A DNA stretch of 64,000 nt, taken from assembly GCF_900185715.1 (NCBI RefSeq), contig NZ_FYAS01000025.1:372001-436000 (forward strand), in the 5' to 3' direction. Position numbers and translations under genes: made by a program. The notes beneath the pieces are model-generated. The model had not been told where the DNA came from and made no database searches. It saw only the letters and a program-made list of their open reading frames with translations. Below, in pieces: positions 9,220 through 19,657 of this stretch. This stretch comes from Allobosea sp. CS1GBMeth4. Lineage in GTDB: Bacteria; Pseudomonadota; Alphaproteobacteria; Rhizobiales; Beijerinckiaceae. Numbering within the stretch: position 1 is the first letter of the stretch; every line of letters starts with the position of its first letter.

Positions 9220-9320
9220 CCGTCATGCTCGCCCTTGTGGCGAGCATCCACGTCTTGAACGCCGCGTTCGACCAATGAAGTTAAAGACGTGGATGGTCGG
9301 GACAAGCCCGACCATAACGG
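9220..9320. repeat. Palindromic intergenic repeat, copy 2
   Basis: Begins CCGTCATGCTCG and ends ACCATAACGG. The inner arms (ACGTCTT at about 9250-9256 and AAGACGT at 9284-9290) are inverted copies. A stretch of about 31 bases (9230-9260) is identical to 17605-17635 in copy 3. It lies between the phoX terminator and the end of the convergent fba gene. Confidence 0.75.
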
Positions 9321-9342
9321 ACAATGCGGGTTCAGCAGCTGA

Positions 9343-10425
9343 TCACGCCGCCTTCCTGGCGCCGAAGGTCGGGTCGAGCTCGCCCTTGGCGTAGCGCTTG
9401 GCCATCTCGGCCAGGGTGATGACCCGCTTGATCTTCGAGGCCTGCCCGGCGGTGTTGAACTCCTCGAGCCGCTTCTTGCAGAGCGCGGTCATCGCCTCCA
9501 TGGCGGGCTTCAGATACTTGCGCGGGTCGAACTCGCCGGGGTGCTCGGACAGGATCTTGCGGATCTGGCCGGTCATCGCCATGCGGTTGTCGGTGTCGAT
9601 GTTGATCTTGCGCACACCGTGCTTGATGCCGCGCTGGATCTCCTCGACCGGCACGCCCCAGGTCTGGGGCATCTTGCCGCCGTACTGGTTGATGACGTCC
9701 TGCAGGTCCTGCGGCACCGAGGAGGAGCCGTGCATGACGAGGTGCATGTTCGGCAGCTTCTTGTGGATCTCCTCGATGACATGCATCGCCAGGATCGCAC
9801 CGTCGGGCTTGCGCGTGAACTTGTAGGCGCCGTGCGAGGTGCCCATGGCGATGGCGAGCGCGTCGACCTTGGTCTCGGCGACGAATTTCACCGCCTCGTC
9901 GGGATTGGTCAGGAGCTGGTCGTGGCTGAGCTTGCCCTCGAAGCCGTGGCCGTCCTCCTTCTCGCCCTCGCCGCTTTCAAGCGAACCCAGGACACCGAGC
10001 TCGCCTTCGACCGAGATGCCGCCGAGATGGGCCATGTCGGTGACGGTCCTGGTCACGCCGACATTGTAGTCCCAGTCGCCCGGCGTCTTGCCGTCGGCCT
10101 TGAGCGAGCCGTCCATCATCACCGAGGTGAAGCCGGCCTGGATCGCGGTCATGCAGGTCGCCGGCTCGTTGCCATGGTCGAGATGCACGCAGACCGGGAT
10201 GTGCGGATAGATCTCGGTGACCGCGTCCATCATGTGCTTGAGCATGATGTCGTTGGCGTAGGAGCGCGCCCCGCGCGAAGCCTGGATGATCACCGGCGCG
10301 TCCGTCGCATCCGCCGCCGCCATGATCGCGAGCGCCTGCTCCATGTTGTTGATGTTGAAGGCCGGAACGCCGTAGTCGTTCTCGGCGGCATGGTCGAGCA
10401 ATTGGCGAAGCGTGATACGGGCCAC
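9343..10425 (-). CDS. fba: Class II fructose-bisphosphate aldolase
   Basis: A 360-residue Zn-dependent aldolase that cleaves or forms fructose-1,6-bisphosphate (glycolysis, gluconeogenesis, Calvin cycle). Zn ligands are in [10 protein letters not shown] (about residues 77-86), with further His in [11 protein letters not shown] and [10 protein letters not shown]. The phosphate-binding [12 protein letters not shown] is near residue 275. It belongs to the longer CbbA-like class II subtype. The start is a GTG at 10425 after GGAGGATCATC. A good promoter lies 37 bases upstream, and the other lower-glycolysis genes follow upstream on the same strand. Confidence 0.96.
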   Translation of the reverse strand: MARITLRQLLDHAAENDYGVPAFNINNMEQALAIMAAADATDAPVIIQASRGARSYANDIMLKHMMDAVTEIYPHIPVCVHLDHGNEPATCMTAIQAGFTSVMMDGSLKADGKTPGDWDYNVGVTRTVTDMAHLGGISVEGELGVLGSLESGEGEKEDGHGFEGKLSHDQLLTNPDEAVKFVAETKVDALAIAMGTSHGAYKFTRKPDGAILAMHVIEEIHKKLPNMHLVMHGSSSVPQDLQDVINQYGGKMPQTWGVPVEEIQRGIKHGVRKINIDTDNRMAMTGQIRKILSEHPGEFDPRKYLKPAMEAMTALCKKRLEEFNTAGQASKIKRVITLAEMAKRYAKGELDPTFGARKAA

Positions 10426-10461
10426 GATGATCCTCCGGTTGGGCTCTGCTTTATCCGGAGG

Positions 10462-10490
10462 GTTTAGAATCGAACTGTGGCGGACGCAAA
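10462..10490 (-). promoter_or_regulatory. Sigma-70-type promoter of fba
   Basis: On the minus strand TTTGCG (10485-10490), a 17-base spacer and CTAAAC (10462-10467). This is close to the alphaproteobacterial housekeeping pattern and gives a 5' leader of about 30 bases before the GTG. Confidence 0.5.
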
Positions 10491-10518
10491 GCGAAACCGG
10501 CTGAAAACGTGAACGCGA

Positions 10519-10776
10519 TCAGCGTCCGCGGGCTTCCAGGACCCTGGCGTGGTCCTCGATCGCCAGTTCCTCGGCGAAGTTGCCGGTGATCGACTTCGCC
10601 ATGACGAGCGGCTCAGCTGCATCCCTGCGCTGCTTGCGAACGAGATCGCAGAGCTCATCGAAGCGCTCCTCGACCGTATCGAAGCGCTTGTCGTGCTCGG
10701 AGAGCTGTGCCTGAAGCTTCTTCAGGTCTCGTACATCGCGGTCTGAACAGTCTCGCTCTGGCGAGCCTTGCCCTTT
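10519..10776 (-). pseudogene. Decayed tandem copy of the neighbouring coiled-coil gene
   Basis: The frame is open from an in-frame TGA at 10777-10779 to a TGA at 10519 and encodes a charged coiled-coil: RDVRDLKKLQAQLSEHDKRF, then an E/R-rich segment, VMAKSITGNF and IEDHARVLEARGR. It has no ATG, GTG or TTG before the late VMAK methionine, so a normal protein cannot be made. The layout RDV-coiled-coil-QRR-VM-E-RVLEARGR parallels the gene immediately upstream (RDVTDF..., LVMVRG..., DRMAAVEARLR). I read it as an old tandem duplicate that lost its 5' end. Initiation at a CTG codon or a sequencing frameshift are alternatives. Confidence 0.55.
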
Positions 10777-10787
10777 TCAAAACGCCT

Positions 10788-11069
10788 TCAGCGCAGCCGC
10801 GCTTCGACGGCCGCCATCCGGTCCTCGAGCTTGACGATGCGGTCGATCTCGATCTGCGTCAGGCGGTCCTCATAGACGGCCGCCGTGCCGCGCACCATCA
10901 CCAGCATGGCCGCGCTGTTGCGCCGCTCCCGCTTCTGCACGGTTTCGATCCGGTCGAGCCGGTCCGCGACCTCCCTGCGGAAGTCTGTGACATCGCGGCG
11001 AAACGCAGCGATATCGTCCTGAATCTTCATCAGGATGCGGGGCGCGGCGTCATCGACGTTCTCGCTCAT
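10788..11069 (-). CDS. Small coiled-coil protein of unknown function
   Basis: A 93-residue soluble protein, almost entirely helical and charged (MSENVDDAAPRILMKIQDD...; heptad-like LDRIETVQKRERR and a C-terminal IVKLEDRMAAVEARLR). Such small coiled-coil proteins are common orphans in Rhizobiales. The upstream 50 bases are unusually AT-rich for this region. A decayed relative follows it at 10519-10776. No RBS stands out. No function can be assigned. Confidence 0.65.
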   Translation of the reverse strand: MSENVDDAAPRILMKIQDDIAAFRRDVTDFRREVADRLDRIETVQKRERRNSAAMLVMVRGTAAVYEDRLTQIEIDRIVKLEDRMAAVEARLR

Positions 11070-11123
11070 GCGGAGAACATATCACAAACACCTATGGTTG
11101 CAAATGCAATCTACAGTTGCGGA

Positions 11124-12317
11124 TCAGGCCTTCCGCAGTGCCTCGACGCCCGGCAGCGCCTTGCCTTCCATCCATTCGAGGAAAGCGCCGCCGGCGGTCG
11201 AGACATAGGTCAGGTCCTCGGCGACGCCGGCATGGTTCATCGCCGCCACCGTATCGCCGCCGCCGGCGACGGCGACGAGCCTGCCGTCACGGACGCGCTC
11301 CGCCACCGCCTTGGCGACCGCGACGGTCGCCGTGTCGAAGGGCGGCAGCTCGAAGGCGCCGAACGGCCCGTTCCACACCACCGTCCTGACCTTGTCGAGC
11401 TTGAGGACGACCTCGGCGACGCTGAGCGGCCCGGCGTCGAGGATCATCTCGTCGGGACCGACCTCGCCGATCGAGACGACACGATGGCCGGGATGCGCCT
11501 TGAACTCGCGCGCCACCAGCGCATCGACCGGCAGCAGGATCTCGCAGCCCGCCGCCTCGGCCTTCGCCTCGATCTCGCGGGCGGTCTGGGCGAGGTCGTG
11601 CTCGCACAGCGACTTGCCGACATTGATGCCGCGCGCGGCGAGGAAGGTGTTGGCCATGCCGCCGCCGATGGCGAGCACATCGACCTTCTCGACGAGGTTG
11701 CCGAGCAGCTCGAGCTTGGTCGAGACCTTGGCGCCGCCGACGATCGCCATCACCGGCCGGGCCGGGTTGTCGAGCCCGGCCGAGAGCGCCTCGATCTCGG
11801 CCTGCATGGTGCGTCCGGCATAGGCAGGCAGCAGATGCGCCAGCCCTTCGGTCGAGGCATGGGCGCGGTGGGCGGCCGAGAAGGCGTCGTTGACGTAGAT
11901 GTCGCCATTGGCGGCGAGCGCCTTGACGAAATCGGGATCGTTCTTCTCGTCGCCGGCGTGGAAGCGCGTGTTCTCCAGCAGCAGGACCTCACCATTCTTG
12001 GCGGCGGCGATCGCCTTCGGCGCCTCCGTGCCGATGCAGTCGCCGACGAAGATCACCGGCTGGCCGAGCGCATGCGCCAGCGCGGGCACCACCTGCCTGA
12101 GGCTGTTCTTCTCGTCGCGCCCCTTCGGCCGGCCGAAATGCGCGAGGAGGATGACCTTGCCGCCCTTCTGCGCGATCTCGCGGATGGTCGGCACGACGCG
12201 GTCGATCCGGGTGGTGTCGCTGACCCTGCCCTCCTCCATCGGCACGTTGAGATCGACACGGACGAGGACGCGCTTGCCGGCGAGGTCGGCGTCGTCGAGG
12301 GTGCGGAAAGCGGGCAT
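11124..12317 (-). CDS. pgk: Phosphoglycerate kinase
   Basis: A 397-residue monomeric kinase, normal length, that interconverts 1,3-bisphosphoglycerate/ADP and 3-phosphoglycerate/ATP. It starts [20 protein letters not shown] with RVDLNVPM at about 20-27, then the substrate segment [10 protein letters not shown] and the nucleotide-binding [12 protein letters not shown] and [11 protein letters not shown]. The ATG at 12317 gives the family N-terminus; the open frame extends beyond but is not coding. The overlapping unknown pair 12329-13356 lies just upstream, with only 11 bases between, so they probably share a transcript. Confidence 0.96.
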   Translation of the reverse strand: MPAFRTLDDADLAGKRVLVRVDLNVPMEEGRVSDTTRIDRVVPTIREIAQKGGKVILLAHFGRPKGRDEKNSLRQVVPALAHALGQPVIFVGDCIGTEAPKAIAAAKNGEVLLLENTRFHAGDEKNDPDFVKALAANGDIYVNDAFSAAHRAHASTEGLAHLLPAYAGRTMQAEIEALSAGLDNPARPVMAIVGGAKVSTKLELLGNLVEKVDVLAIGGGMANTFLAARGINVGKSLCEHDLAQTAREIEAKAEAAGCEILLPVDALVAREFKAHPGHRVVSIGEVGPDEMILDAGPLSVAEVVLKLDKVRTVVWNGPFGAFELPPFDTATVAVAKAVAERVRDGRLVAVAGGGDTVAAMNHAGVAEDLTYVSTAGGAFLEWMEGKALPGVEALRKA

Positions 12318-12328
12318 CGCAGTCTCTC

Positions 12329-12898
12329 TCACAGGCGTTGGAACAAGGTTGGATAATCCAGGACGAGGCCGTCCTCGTCGACCGGAAGCTCGGCGGTGAA
12401 ACTGCCATCGGCCGTCTCGAACCGGAAGAGCCTCGGTGCGAGGCAGGTGTAGACCTGCTCGGTCACGACGGGCTCGAAGCTGTCGAACGGCACGAACAGC
12501 ATGGTGAAGCTGCGCCGCTGGCCGGGCTCCCAGGCGCAGCGGCGGATCGGCAGCGTGTTGGTGAAGGGCGTGGCGGAGAGGTCGATGTCGAGACAGGCGT
12601 CGAAAGCGTGGACATGGCCGCGCTCGCCATCCAGCCAGATGCCGCCGCGCCTCGACATGGCGAGCCGGCGGCCGTCGGTGGTCGCGATCAGGAAGGCTCG
12701 AACCGCGAAATCCGGCCCGCAATCGATCTGGTAGGTCGCGCCGTAGCGCGTCCCGTCACGCTCACCGATCAGCACCGCATCGGCGCGGACGCCGTCGGCT
12801 TCCGCACGCAAGGTGAGATGTTCGAGCCCGCCGCCTTCCAGCGCCCGCCAGCGGACGCTGCGCCCGTCCGCGAGACTGGCGGCCGGGCGGAAGCTCAT
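12329..12898 (-). CDS. Putative glycolipid-binding protein (PF06475 type)
   Basis: A 189-residue cytosolic protein of the putative glycolipid-binding family. It has the [13 protein letters not shown] beginning, the [11 protein letters not shown] strand, [35 protein letters not shown] (the family core, about residues 85-120), and a C-terminal YPTLFQRL. The fold is a long beta-barrel; the ligand claim rests on one mycobacterial homologue and is weak. Start ATG 12898 overlaps the stop of the upstream membrane protein gene by four bases (ATGA). Pgk follows 11 bases later, so the three are one unit. Confidence 0.8.
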   Translation of the reverse strand: MSFRPAASLADGRSVRWRALEGGGLEHLTLRAEADGVRADAVLIGERDGTRYGATYQIDCGPDFAVRAFLIATTDGRRLAMSRRGGIWLDGERGHVHAFDACLDIDLSATPFTNTLPIRRCAWEPGQRRSFTMLFVPFDSFEPVVTEQVYTCLAPRLFRFETADGSFTAELPVDEDGLVLDYPTLFQRL

Positions 12899-13356
12899 CG
12901 CGGCAGGATCGGCGGCAGCACGCCGGGAACGCCGGCCTTCAGCACGATCACCGTCAGCACGACGGTCAGCACTGCCGTGACGATGCCGGTGAGCAGCAGC
13001 GCGCCGAAGCGCGGCGTCGCCTTGACGCGCTGGCGCAGCGAGGCGAGCTCCTCGCGCAGGCCGGCGAAGTCCATCGTGCCGGCGGCGATGTCGACCTTCT
13101 GGGCGCTGCGCTCCAGCGACGCCTCGGCGCGGGTCAGCACCGCTTCGTAGCGCGCGAACTTCTCCTCGATCCGGGCGGCCTTGTCCTCGATGCGCGAGAG
13201 CTGGTCGAGCTTGCGCGGATCGCTCGCGGCGGGGGGCTCGGCCGGCTTGGCTTCGGCGGCGCGGGCCGCGGCGATCTCCGCCATGCTCGGTGCCGGCGGC
13301 ACGGCGATCGCCTCGGCGGGGCTGGTCGTGGCGACGGTCGGCTCGATCTTGTTCAT
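12895..13356 (-). CDS. Coiled-coil protein with a C-terminal membrane anchor
   Basis: A 153-residue protein. The first 50 residues are Ala/Pro-rich, then a coiled coil (LDQLSRIEDKAARIEEKFAR..., to about residue 110), and one transmembrane helix (FGALLLTGIVTAVLTVVLTVIV, about 119-140) with a short tail. This topology suggests a tail-anchored cytoplasmic coiled coil. It overlaps the glycolipid-binding gene by four bases and follows gap by 63 bases. Function unknown; no family is recognised. Confidence 0.72.
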   Translation of the reverse strand: MNKIEPTVATTSPAEAIAVPPAPSMAEIAAARAAEAKPAEPPAASDPRKLDQLSRIEDKAARIEEKFARYEAVLTRAEASLERSAQKVDIAAGTMDFAGLREELASLRQRVKATPRFGALLLTGIVTAVLTVVLTVIVLKAGVPGVLPPILPR

Positions 13357-13419
13357 TGCGCGGTCCGTTCCTCGGCGGTGTGGATCGCGGCCGCGCCGAA
13401 CGGCGCGACCGCGGAGACG

Positions 13420-14430
<1,011 letters not shown>

Positions 14431-14635
14431 CTCAATCCTCTCCTTCGCCTTCGCCGGCTCGAGCCGGCGTCATTCACGCGGGCAAATCGGCCAAACCATG
14501 GCGGAACGCAAGGCCGGGCCCGAAAAAATCCAGGCTCGAGCGAGCGCCAGGCGCAGAATTGACCTCGGCCCCATCCTTCGGCACGGCCCGGCGAGCCTCC
14601 CCGGGACGAGGGCTGATGATATCCGAAGTCGCCGC

Positions 14636-16639
14636 TCAGCCGTTGTGACGCTTGATCGCAGCCTGCGCCACCGCCTCCGGCGTGATGCCGAAATGCTTGT
14701 AGACCTCCTTGTAGGGACCGCTCGCGCCGAAGGTGGACATGCCGACGAAGGCGCCGTCCGCACCCACCACGGCATCCCAGCCGAAGCGCACGGCGGCCTC
14801 GACCGCGACCTTGATCGGCGCCTCCCCGATGATCGCGGCCCTGGTCGCCTCGTCCTGCGCCAGCAGCAATTCGAGCGAGGGCACCGAGACGACGCGGGCA
14901 CGGAGCCCCTTCTCGGCCAGGAGCTTGCGCGCCGCGACCGCGATCTCGACCTCGGAGCCCGAGGCGAAGAGCGAGACCTGCGCCTTGCCGCCCTCCGCCG
15001 CCAGCAGCTCGTAGGCCCCCTTGGCGGAGCGGTTCGCCGCCGCGCCGTCGGTGCGCACCGGCGTCAGGTTCTGGCGCGACAGCGCGAGCACGGTGGGCCC
15101 GTCCGTGCGCTCCAGCGCGATCTGCCAGGCTTCGGCCGTCTCGATCGCATCGGCCGGGCGCAGCACGCGCATGTTAGGCATGGCGCGCAGGGATGCGATC
15201 TGCTCGACCGGCTGATGGGTCGGGCCGTCCTCGCCGAGACCGATCGAATCATGGGTCATGACGTAGACCACCGGCAGCCCCATCAGCGCGGCGAGCCGCA
15301 TCGACGGGCGGGCATAGTCGGCGAAGACGAGGAAGGTGCCGCCGGCCGTCCGGAAGCCGCCGTGCAGCGTGATGCCGTTCATCGCCGCGGCCATGCCGTG
15401 CTCGCGGATGCCGTAGCGGACATAGCGGCCCTTCGGCGTCTTCGGCGTGAAGTCCTCGAAGCCCTTGGCCCGGGTGTTGTTCGACGGCGTCAGGTCGGCC
15501 GAGCCCGAGACCAGTTCCGGCATCACCGGCACGATCACGTCGAGCGCCATCTCCGAGGCCTTGCGGGTCGCGACCGTGACCGGGCTCGCGGCCAGCGCCT
15601 TCTTGTGGGCGACGAGCGCCTTGCCGAGCTTCGCCGGCACGGTATGCGCCAGGCGGCGCTCGAACTCGCCGCGCTTGCGCCCCGAGGTCGCCGCCAGGCG
15701 CTCGTTCCAGGCCTTGCGCTCGGCGAAGCCGACGGCGCCGAAACCGCGCCAGGCCTTGAGGACCTCGGCCGCGATCTCGAACGGCCCGCCGCTGATGCCG
15801 AGCTTCTGCTTGGCGGCGGCGAGTTCCTCGGCGCCGAGCGGCTCGCCATGGGCCTTGGAGGTACCGGCCTTCTTCGGCGCGCCGAAGCCGATCACGGTCC
15901 TGCAGGCGATCAGCGTCGGCTTGTTCGACTTCTGCGCCCGGCGGATCGCCGCCTCGATCGCGTCGGGATCATGCCCGTCGACGCGCTCGGCCTTCCAGCC
16001 GCAGGCCTTGAAGCGGGCGAGCTGGTCGACCGAGTCGGAGATCGAGAGCGGCCCGTCGATCGAGATGCCGTTGTCGTCCCAGAGCACGATCAGCCTGTTG
16101 AGCTTCTGATGGCCGGCGAGCGCGATCGCCTCCTGGCTGATGCCCTCCATCAGGTCGCCGTCGGAGGCGAGCACATAGGTCCTGTGGTCGACCAGCTTCT
16201 TGCCGAATTCGGCGGCGAGCATGCGCTCGGCCATCGCCATGCCGACCGCGGTGGCGAGCCCCTGGCCGAGCGGACCGGTCGTGGTCTCGACGCCGGCGGT
16301 CATGAAGTTCTCGGGGTGGCCGGGCGTCCGCGATTCCAGCTGGCGGAACTTCTTGAGGTCGTCGAGCTCCATGCCGGGCGTGCCGGTGAGATAGAGCAGC
16401 GCGTAGATCAGCATCGAGCCGTGGCCAGCCGAGAGCACGAAACGGTCGCGATCGGGCCAGCGCGGCTCCGCCGCATCATATTTCAGGATGCGGGTGAAGA
16501 GCACGGTCGCCACGTCCGCCGCGCCCATCGGCAGCCCGGGATGGCCCGATTTGGCCTGCTCGACGCCGTCCATGGCGAGCGAGCGGATGGCGTTGGCGAG
16601 CCGCTCGTGCAAAGCGCGGTCGATCGCGGGCGTCGTCAT
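14636..16639 (-). CDS. tkt: Transketolase
   Basis: A 667-residue thiamine-diphosphate enzyme of the pentose phosphate and Calvin pathways, full length. The N-terminal domain has [10 protein letters not shown] (about 27-36) and the TPP motif GDGDLMEG...[10 protein letters not shown] (about 155-180); the central domain has the [11 protein letters not shown] segment and the C-terminal domain ends normally. The ATG at 16639 is used, because the frame extends to 16756 through the promoter. A strong promoter lies 89 bases upstream. Gap follows. Confidence 0.97.
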   Translation of the reverse strand: MTTPAIDRALHERLANAIRSLAMDGVEQAKSGHPGLPMGAADVATVLFTRILKYDAAEPRWPDRDRFVLSAGHGSMLIYALLYLTGTPGMELDDLKKFRQLESRTPGHPENFMTAGVETTTGPLGQGLATAVGMAMAERMLAAEFGKKLVDHRTYVLASDGDLMEGISQEAIALAGHQKLNRLIVLWDDNGISIDGPLSISDSVDQLARFKACGWKAERVDGHDPDAIEAAIRRAQKSNKPTLIACRTVIGFGAPKKAGTSKAHGEPLGAEELAAAKQKLGISGGPFEIAAEVLKAWRGFGAVGFAERKAWNERLAATSGRKRGEFERRLAHTVPAKLGKALVAHKKALAASPVTVATRKASEMALDVIVPVMPELVSGSADLTPSNNTRAKGFEDFTPKTPKGRYVRYGIREHGMAAAMNGITLHGGFRTAGGTFLVFADYARPSMRLAALMGLPVVYVMTHDSIGLGEDGPTHQPVEQIASLRAMPNMRVLRPADAIETAEAWQIALERTDGPTVLALSRQNLTPVRTDGAAANRSAKGAYELLAAEGGKAQVSLFASGSEVEIAVAARKLLAEKGLRARVVSVPSLELLLAQDEATRAAIIGEAPIKVAVEAAVRFGWDAVVGADGAFVGMSTFGASGPYKEVYKHFGITPEAVAQAAIKRHNG

Positions 16640-16727
16640 GAAGTCTCTCCGGCGAGGCGGGAACGAGGCTCGCATGCCGGAGCCGGCCGGCGGCGAACCC
16701 GCGAAGTTGCGAAAAAGGTCGCGCGTT

Positions 16728-16756
16728 CGATAGGCCGCCGGCTCAAGCGGAGTCAA
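16728..16756 (-). promoter_or_regulatory. Sigma-70-type promoter of tkt
   Basis: On the minus strand TTGACT (16751-16756), a 17-base spacer and CTATCG (16728-16733), a very good match to alphaproteobacterial housekeeping promoters. The leader to the tkt ATG would be about 80 bases. Confidence 0.65.
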
Positions 16757-16899
16757 TTCGCCTGCAAGGACGCGGATATCGAGTTTTCCCCACGCTTCGA
16801 TCGGATCAAATCGCCCAAAGCGCTTTCCACGCTCATATTTGTTAAACTAGCCTTCCGAATCGGATGAGCCGGCTCCGGCCGGCACGCAAAGGAAGAAGC

Positions 16900-17208
16900 G
16901 TGGCGTCTCCGGGACTGGATCACGCCCTGTCGCGCCTCGAAGGCGCGCTCGGCCAACTCGAAGCGGCCGCCCGCAGGCGGCTCGAGGTCGAGCGTGGCCG
17001 CGCCAATCTCGAAACCGAGCTCACCCTGATGCAGGACGACCGCGCCCGCCTCGCCGTCGAGCTCGACGGCGCCATGGCCCGCATCGGCCAGGTCGAGGGC
17101 GTCGCGCAGGAGGTCAACCGCAAGCTCGACCGCGCCGTGACCGCGCTCGCCGAGGTGATCGCCCGCGCCGAGGCCCGCCCCGAGGAAGAAGCCGAGCAGG
17201 ACGCCTGA
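16900..17208 (+). CDS. DUF4164 coiled-coil protein upstream of ZapA
   Basis: A 102-residue, wholly helical, charged protein (LDHALSRLEGALGQLEAAARRR..., then Q-V-E heptads) matching DUF4164, which sits before zapA in many Rhizobiales. The GTG at 16900 follows AAAGGAAGAA and gives the family N-terminus; an ATG at 16864 would add 12 Arg/Pro-rich residues. Its stop overlaps the zapA ATG (TGATG), so the two are translationally coupled. A role with ZapA at the division ring is an inference from this pairing. Confidence 0.8.
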   Translation: MASPGLDHALSRLEGALGQLEAAARRRLEVERGRANLETELTLMQDDRARLAVELDGAMARIGQVEGVAQEVNRKLDRAVTALAEVIARAEARPEEEAEQDA

Positions 17209-17576
17209 TGCCCCAGGTCAACGTCACCATCTCCGGCAAGGCCTATCGGATGGCATGCGGCGAGGGCGAGGAGCCGCATCTGGAGGCGCTCGCGCAGTTC
17301 TACGACGGCAAGATCGAGGAGATGCGCCAGGCCTTCGGCGAGATCGGCGACATGCGCCTGCACGTCATGGCGGCACTGATGGTCGCCGACGAGCTCAGCG
17401 AGCTGAAGCGGAAGGTCGAGACGCTGGAAGGTCGGCTGCAGTCGCTGCAGGGCGACGCCGGCTTCGCCGACCAGCGCGCCGGCGAGATCGAGGAGAAGGC
17501 GGCCGCCGCCCTCCTCGCCGCGGCCGAGCGCATCGAGGGCGTGGCGAAGAGCCTGCTGCCGGGCCAGGTGGGATAG
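17208..17576 (+). CDS. zapA: Cell division protein ZapA
   Basis: A 122-residue FtsZ-ring stabiliser. The N-terminal globular part (MPQVNVTISGKAYRMACGEGEEPHL) has the conserved beta-strands and GEE motif of ZapA, and the rest is the long dimerising coiled coil (ELKRKVETLEGRLQSLQ). It is slightly longer than E. coli ZapA because of an Ala-rich C-terminal coil. It is coupled to DUF4164 upstream. In many proteobacteria zapA, 6S RNA and ygfA are adjacent; here ddl is placed between zapA and 6S RNA. Confidence 0.93.
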   Translation: MPQVNVTISGKAYRMACGEGEEPHLEALAQFYDGKIEEMRQAFGEIGDMRLHVMAALMVADELSELKRKVETLEGRLQSLQGDAGFADQRAGEIEEKAAAALLAAAERIEGVAKSLLPGQVG

Positions 17577-17594
17577 GCGGCGAACTCCGCTACG

Positions 17595-17691
17595 CCGTCA
17601 TGCCCGCCCTTGTGGCGAGCATCCACGTCTTGAACACCGTGCCGCCCGAAGGAAGACGGGGATGGCCGGGGCAAGCCCCGACCATGACGGG
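17595..17691. repeat. Palindromic intergenic repeat, copy 3
   Basis: Begins CCGTCATGCCCGCC and ends ACCATGACGGG. The outer ends are inverted copies. The inner left half shares about 31 identical bases with copy 2 at 9230-9260. It lies between zapA and ddl, both on the plus strand, so this copy is not at a convergent gene end. Confidence 0.75.
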
Positions 17692-17768
17692 AAGCGAGCC
17701 CTTCATGCGCGCCGCCTTTGCAATTCCTCAATCATGCCTGACTGACGCTTCCCGGCGGAAGCGAATCG

Positions 17769-18848
17769 ATGAAGGCGGCGACGATGAGTGACAGGGTTCG
17801 GGTGGCGATTCTCCTCGGCGGCAGATCCTCCGAGCACGAGGTCTCGCTGATGTCGGCCGCGAATGTGATCAAGGCGATCGACAAGGCGCGCTACGACGTC
17901 GTCCCGATCCTGATCACCAAGGCCGGGCAATGGCGCGAGCTCGACTTGCAGAACGGCGTGCTACCCAGCCCGATCCCGCAGGACGGCGCCGAGCTCTGCC
18001 TGCTGCCGGGCGGCGGCGGGCGCCTGCTGCGCCTCCAGGACGGCGCCGCGCCGCAAACGCTGCCGAAGATCGACGTACTGTTCCCTGTGCTCCACGGGCT
18101 CGACGGCGAGGACGGCTCGGTCCAGGGGCTGGCTCAGGTCGCCGGTATCCCGCTCGCCGGCTGCGGCATCGTCGGCTCGGCCAATGCGCTCGACAAGGAC
18201 ATCGCCAAGCGGCTGCTGCGCGAGGCCGGCCTCAGCGTCGCCCGCTCGCTCACCGTCCGACGGGGCGAGGCGCTCGGCTTCGAGCAGGCCAGCGCCGCGC
18301 TCGGCCTGCCGCTCTTCGTCAAGCCGGCGCGGCAGGGCTCCTCGGTCGGCGTCAGCAAGGCGACGGATGCCGAGAGCTTCCAGGCCGCCCTCACCGAGGC
18401 CTTCCGGCACGACCGCGTGGTGCTGGTCGAGGAATTCATCGCCGGCCGCGAGATCGAGCTCAGCGTGCTGGAGCAGGCCGATGGCGAGACCATCGTCTCG
18501 CTGCCGGGCGAGATCGTCGCCGCCGCGAGCCACGGCTTCTATACCTACGAGGCCAAGTACCTCGACGAGGACGGCGCCCGCGTCGAGGTGCCCGCCCATC
18601 TGCCGGAGGAAACGATCGCCGATCTGCAGGAGCTGGCGAAGCGCGCCTTCTACGCGCTCGGCTGCGACGGCATGGCCCGCGTCGACTTCTTCCTGCGGCC
18701 GGACGGCAGCGCGCTGGTCAACGAGATCAACACGATCCCGGGCTTCACCGACATCAGCATGTTCCCGAAGGCGCTCGCCGCCAGCGGCATCCCCTATCCC
18801 GACCTGATCGACCGGGTGATCCGGCATGGCATCGCGCGCGGGGCGTGA
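17769..18848 (+). CDS. ddl: D-alanine-D-alanine ligase
   Basis: A 359-residue ATP-grasp ligase that makes the D-Ala-D-Ala dipeptide for peptidoglycan. It has VAILLGGRSSEHEVSL at the start, LHGLDGEDGSVQGLAQ (about 101-116), the ATP-binding KPARQGSSVGVSK, and the C-terminal Mg site NEINTIPGFTDISMFPKAL. The ATG at 17769 follows GGCGGAAG; the ATG five codons later (17784) is equally possible. It is not in a mur-ftsQ cluster, so it is probably the DdlA-like copy. The length is normal. Confidence 0.93.
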   Translation: MKAATMSDRVRVAILLGGRSSEHEVSLMSAANVIKAIDKARYDVVPILITKAGQWRELDLQNGVLPSPIPQDGAELCLLPGGGGRLLRLQDGAAPQTLPKIDVLFPVLHGLDGEDGSVQGLAQVAGIPLAGCGIVGSANALDKDIAKRLLREAGLSVARSLTVRRGEALGFEQASAALGLPLFVKPARQGSSVGVSKATDAESFQAALTEAFRHDRVVLVEEFIAGREIELSVLEQADGETIVSLPGEIVAAASHGFYTYEAKYLDEDGARVEVPAHLPEETIADLQELAKRAFYALGCDGMARVDFFLRPDGSALVNEINTIPGFTDISMFPKALAASGIPYPDLIDRVIRHGIARGA

Positions 18849-18920
18849 GCTCAAAAATCCCGGCGGCTTTTCGCGCCGCACCTCTGGCGCTTTGCCGGCA
18901 TGCATCCTACCTTGTCGCGG

Positions 18921-19074
18921 CGGGGCTGCCTGGTGCGTGAGAGTCATGTATTCCCGGGCCCATACGACTCCCTAGGGAGCTGTCCCTGACCGGGTCCCTT
19001 GGACCCGGACACACGGCGCCCACCTACTTTGTAGGTGTCCCGGGATCGAAATCTCCACGGCCGAGGTGGCTCCG
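18921..19074 (+). ncRNA. ssrS: 6S RNA (ssrS)
   Basis: About 154 bases directly upstream of the 5-formyl-THF cyclo-ligase gene, the conserved place of 6S RNA. A long closing stem is formed by GGGGCTGCC (18922-18930) and GGTGGCTCC (19065-19073), nine pairs with wobbles. Inside are a GGGTCC-CTT-GGACCC hairpin and a CACCTAC-TTT-GTAGGTG hairpin flanking the large bubble that mimics an open promoter. 6S RNA binds the sigma-70 RNA polymerase holoenzyme in stationary phase. The exact ends are estimated from the stem. The -10-like CTACCT at 18907 would put the start about here. Confidence 0.85.
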
Positions 19075-19081
19075 CACATCC

Positions 19082-19657
19082 ATGACAGACGCCGTCTCTC
19101 CCGGCCCCTCCCCTCGCAAGGCCGCGCTGCGGGCCGAGGCCCTGGCCCGGCGCGACGCGCTCGATCTCGACGACCGCCTGCTCTGGGACGAGGCCCTCGT
19201 CGAAAATGTGCTGGCACTGCCGGTGTTCAGCCAGGGCCCGGTCTCCGCCTACTGGCCGATGCGCTCCGAGGCCGATCCGCGCCCGATCCTGGAAGCCCTG
19301 CACGCGCGCGGCGTGCCGCTCTGCCTGCCGGCGATCGTCGAGAAGCACATGCTCTTCCGGCGCTGGGCCCCCTGGGAGCCGATCGTGCCCGGCGGCTTCG
19401 GCACGCTGGTGCCGAAGCCGGAGGAGCCGCTGATTCGGCCGAGGGTCATGATCGTCCCGCTCGCTGCCTTCGACCGGCGCGGCTACCGCATCGGCTACGG
19501 CAGGGGCTATTACGATCGCGCCATCGCCGAGCTCGAACCGGCCGCGACCGTCGGCATCGCCTATGCGGCGCAGGAGATCGAGGCCGTGCCGGCAGAGGCG
19601 CATGACCGCCGCCTCGACTGGGTGGTCACGCAGGACGAGACGATCCGCTGCTGTTGA
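19082..19657 (+). CDS. ygfA: 5-formyltetrahydrofolate cyclo-ligase
   Basis: A 191-residue enzyme that converts 5-formyl-THF to 5,10-methenyl-THF with ATP. The C-terminal signature with RGYRIGYGRGYYDRAI (about 135-150) is clear, and the N-terminal RKAALRAEALARRDAL helix carries the phosphate-binding Arg residues. The length is normal. It begins eight bases after the 6S RNA and is probably processed from the same primary transcript, as in other proteobacteria. Confidence 0.95.
   Translation: MTDAVSPGPSPRKAALRAEALARRDALDLDDRLLWDEALVENVLALPVFSQGPVSAYWPMRSEADPRPILEALHARGVPLCLPAIVEKHMLFRRWAPWEPIVPGGFGTLVPKPEEPLIRPRVMIVPLAAFDRRGYRIGYGRGYYDRAIAELEPAATVGIAYAAQEIEAVPAEAHDRRLDWVVTQDETIRCC

Noticed and set aside
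14431-14635. A terminator or small RNA between tkt and gap
   Set aside because: There is a run of six A at about 14525 but only weak stems beside it.
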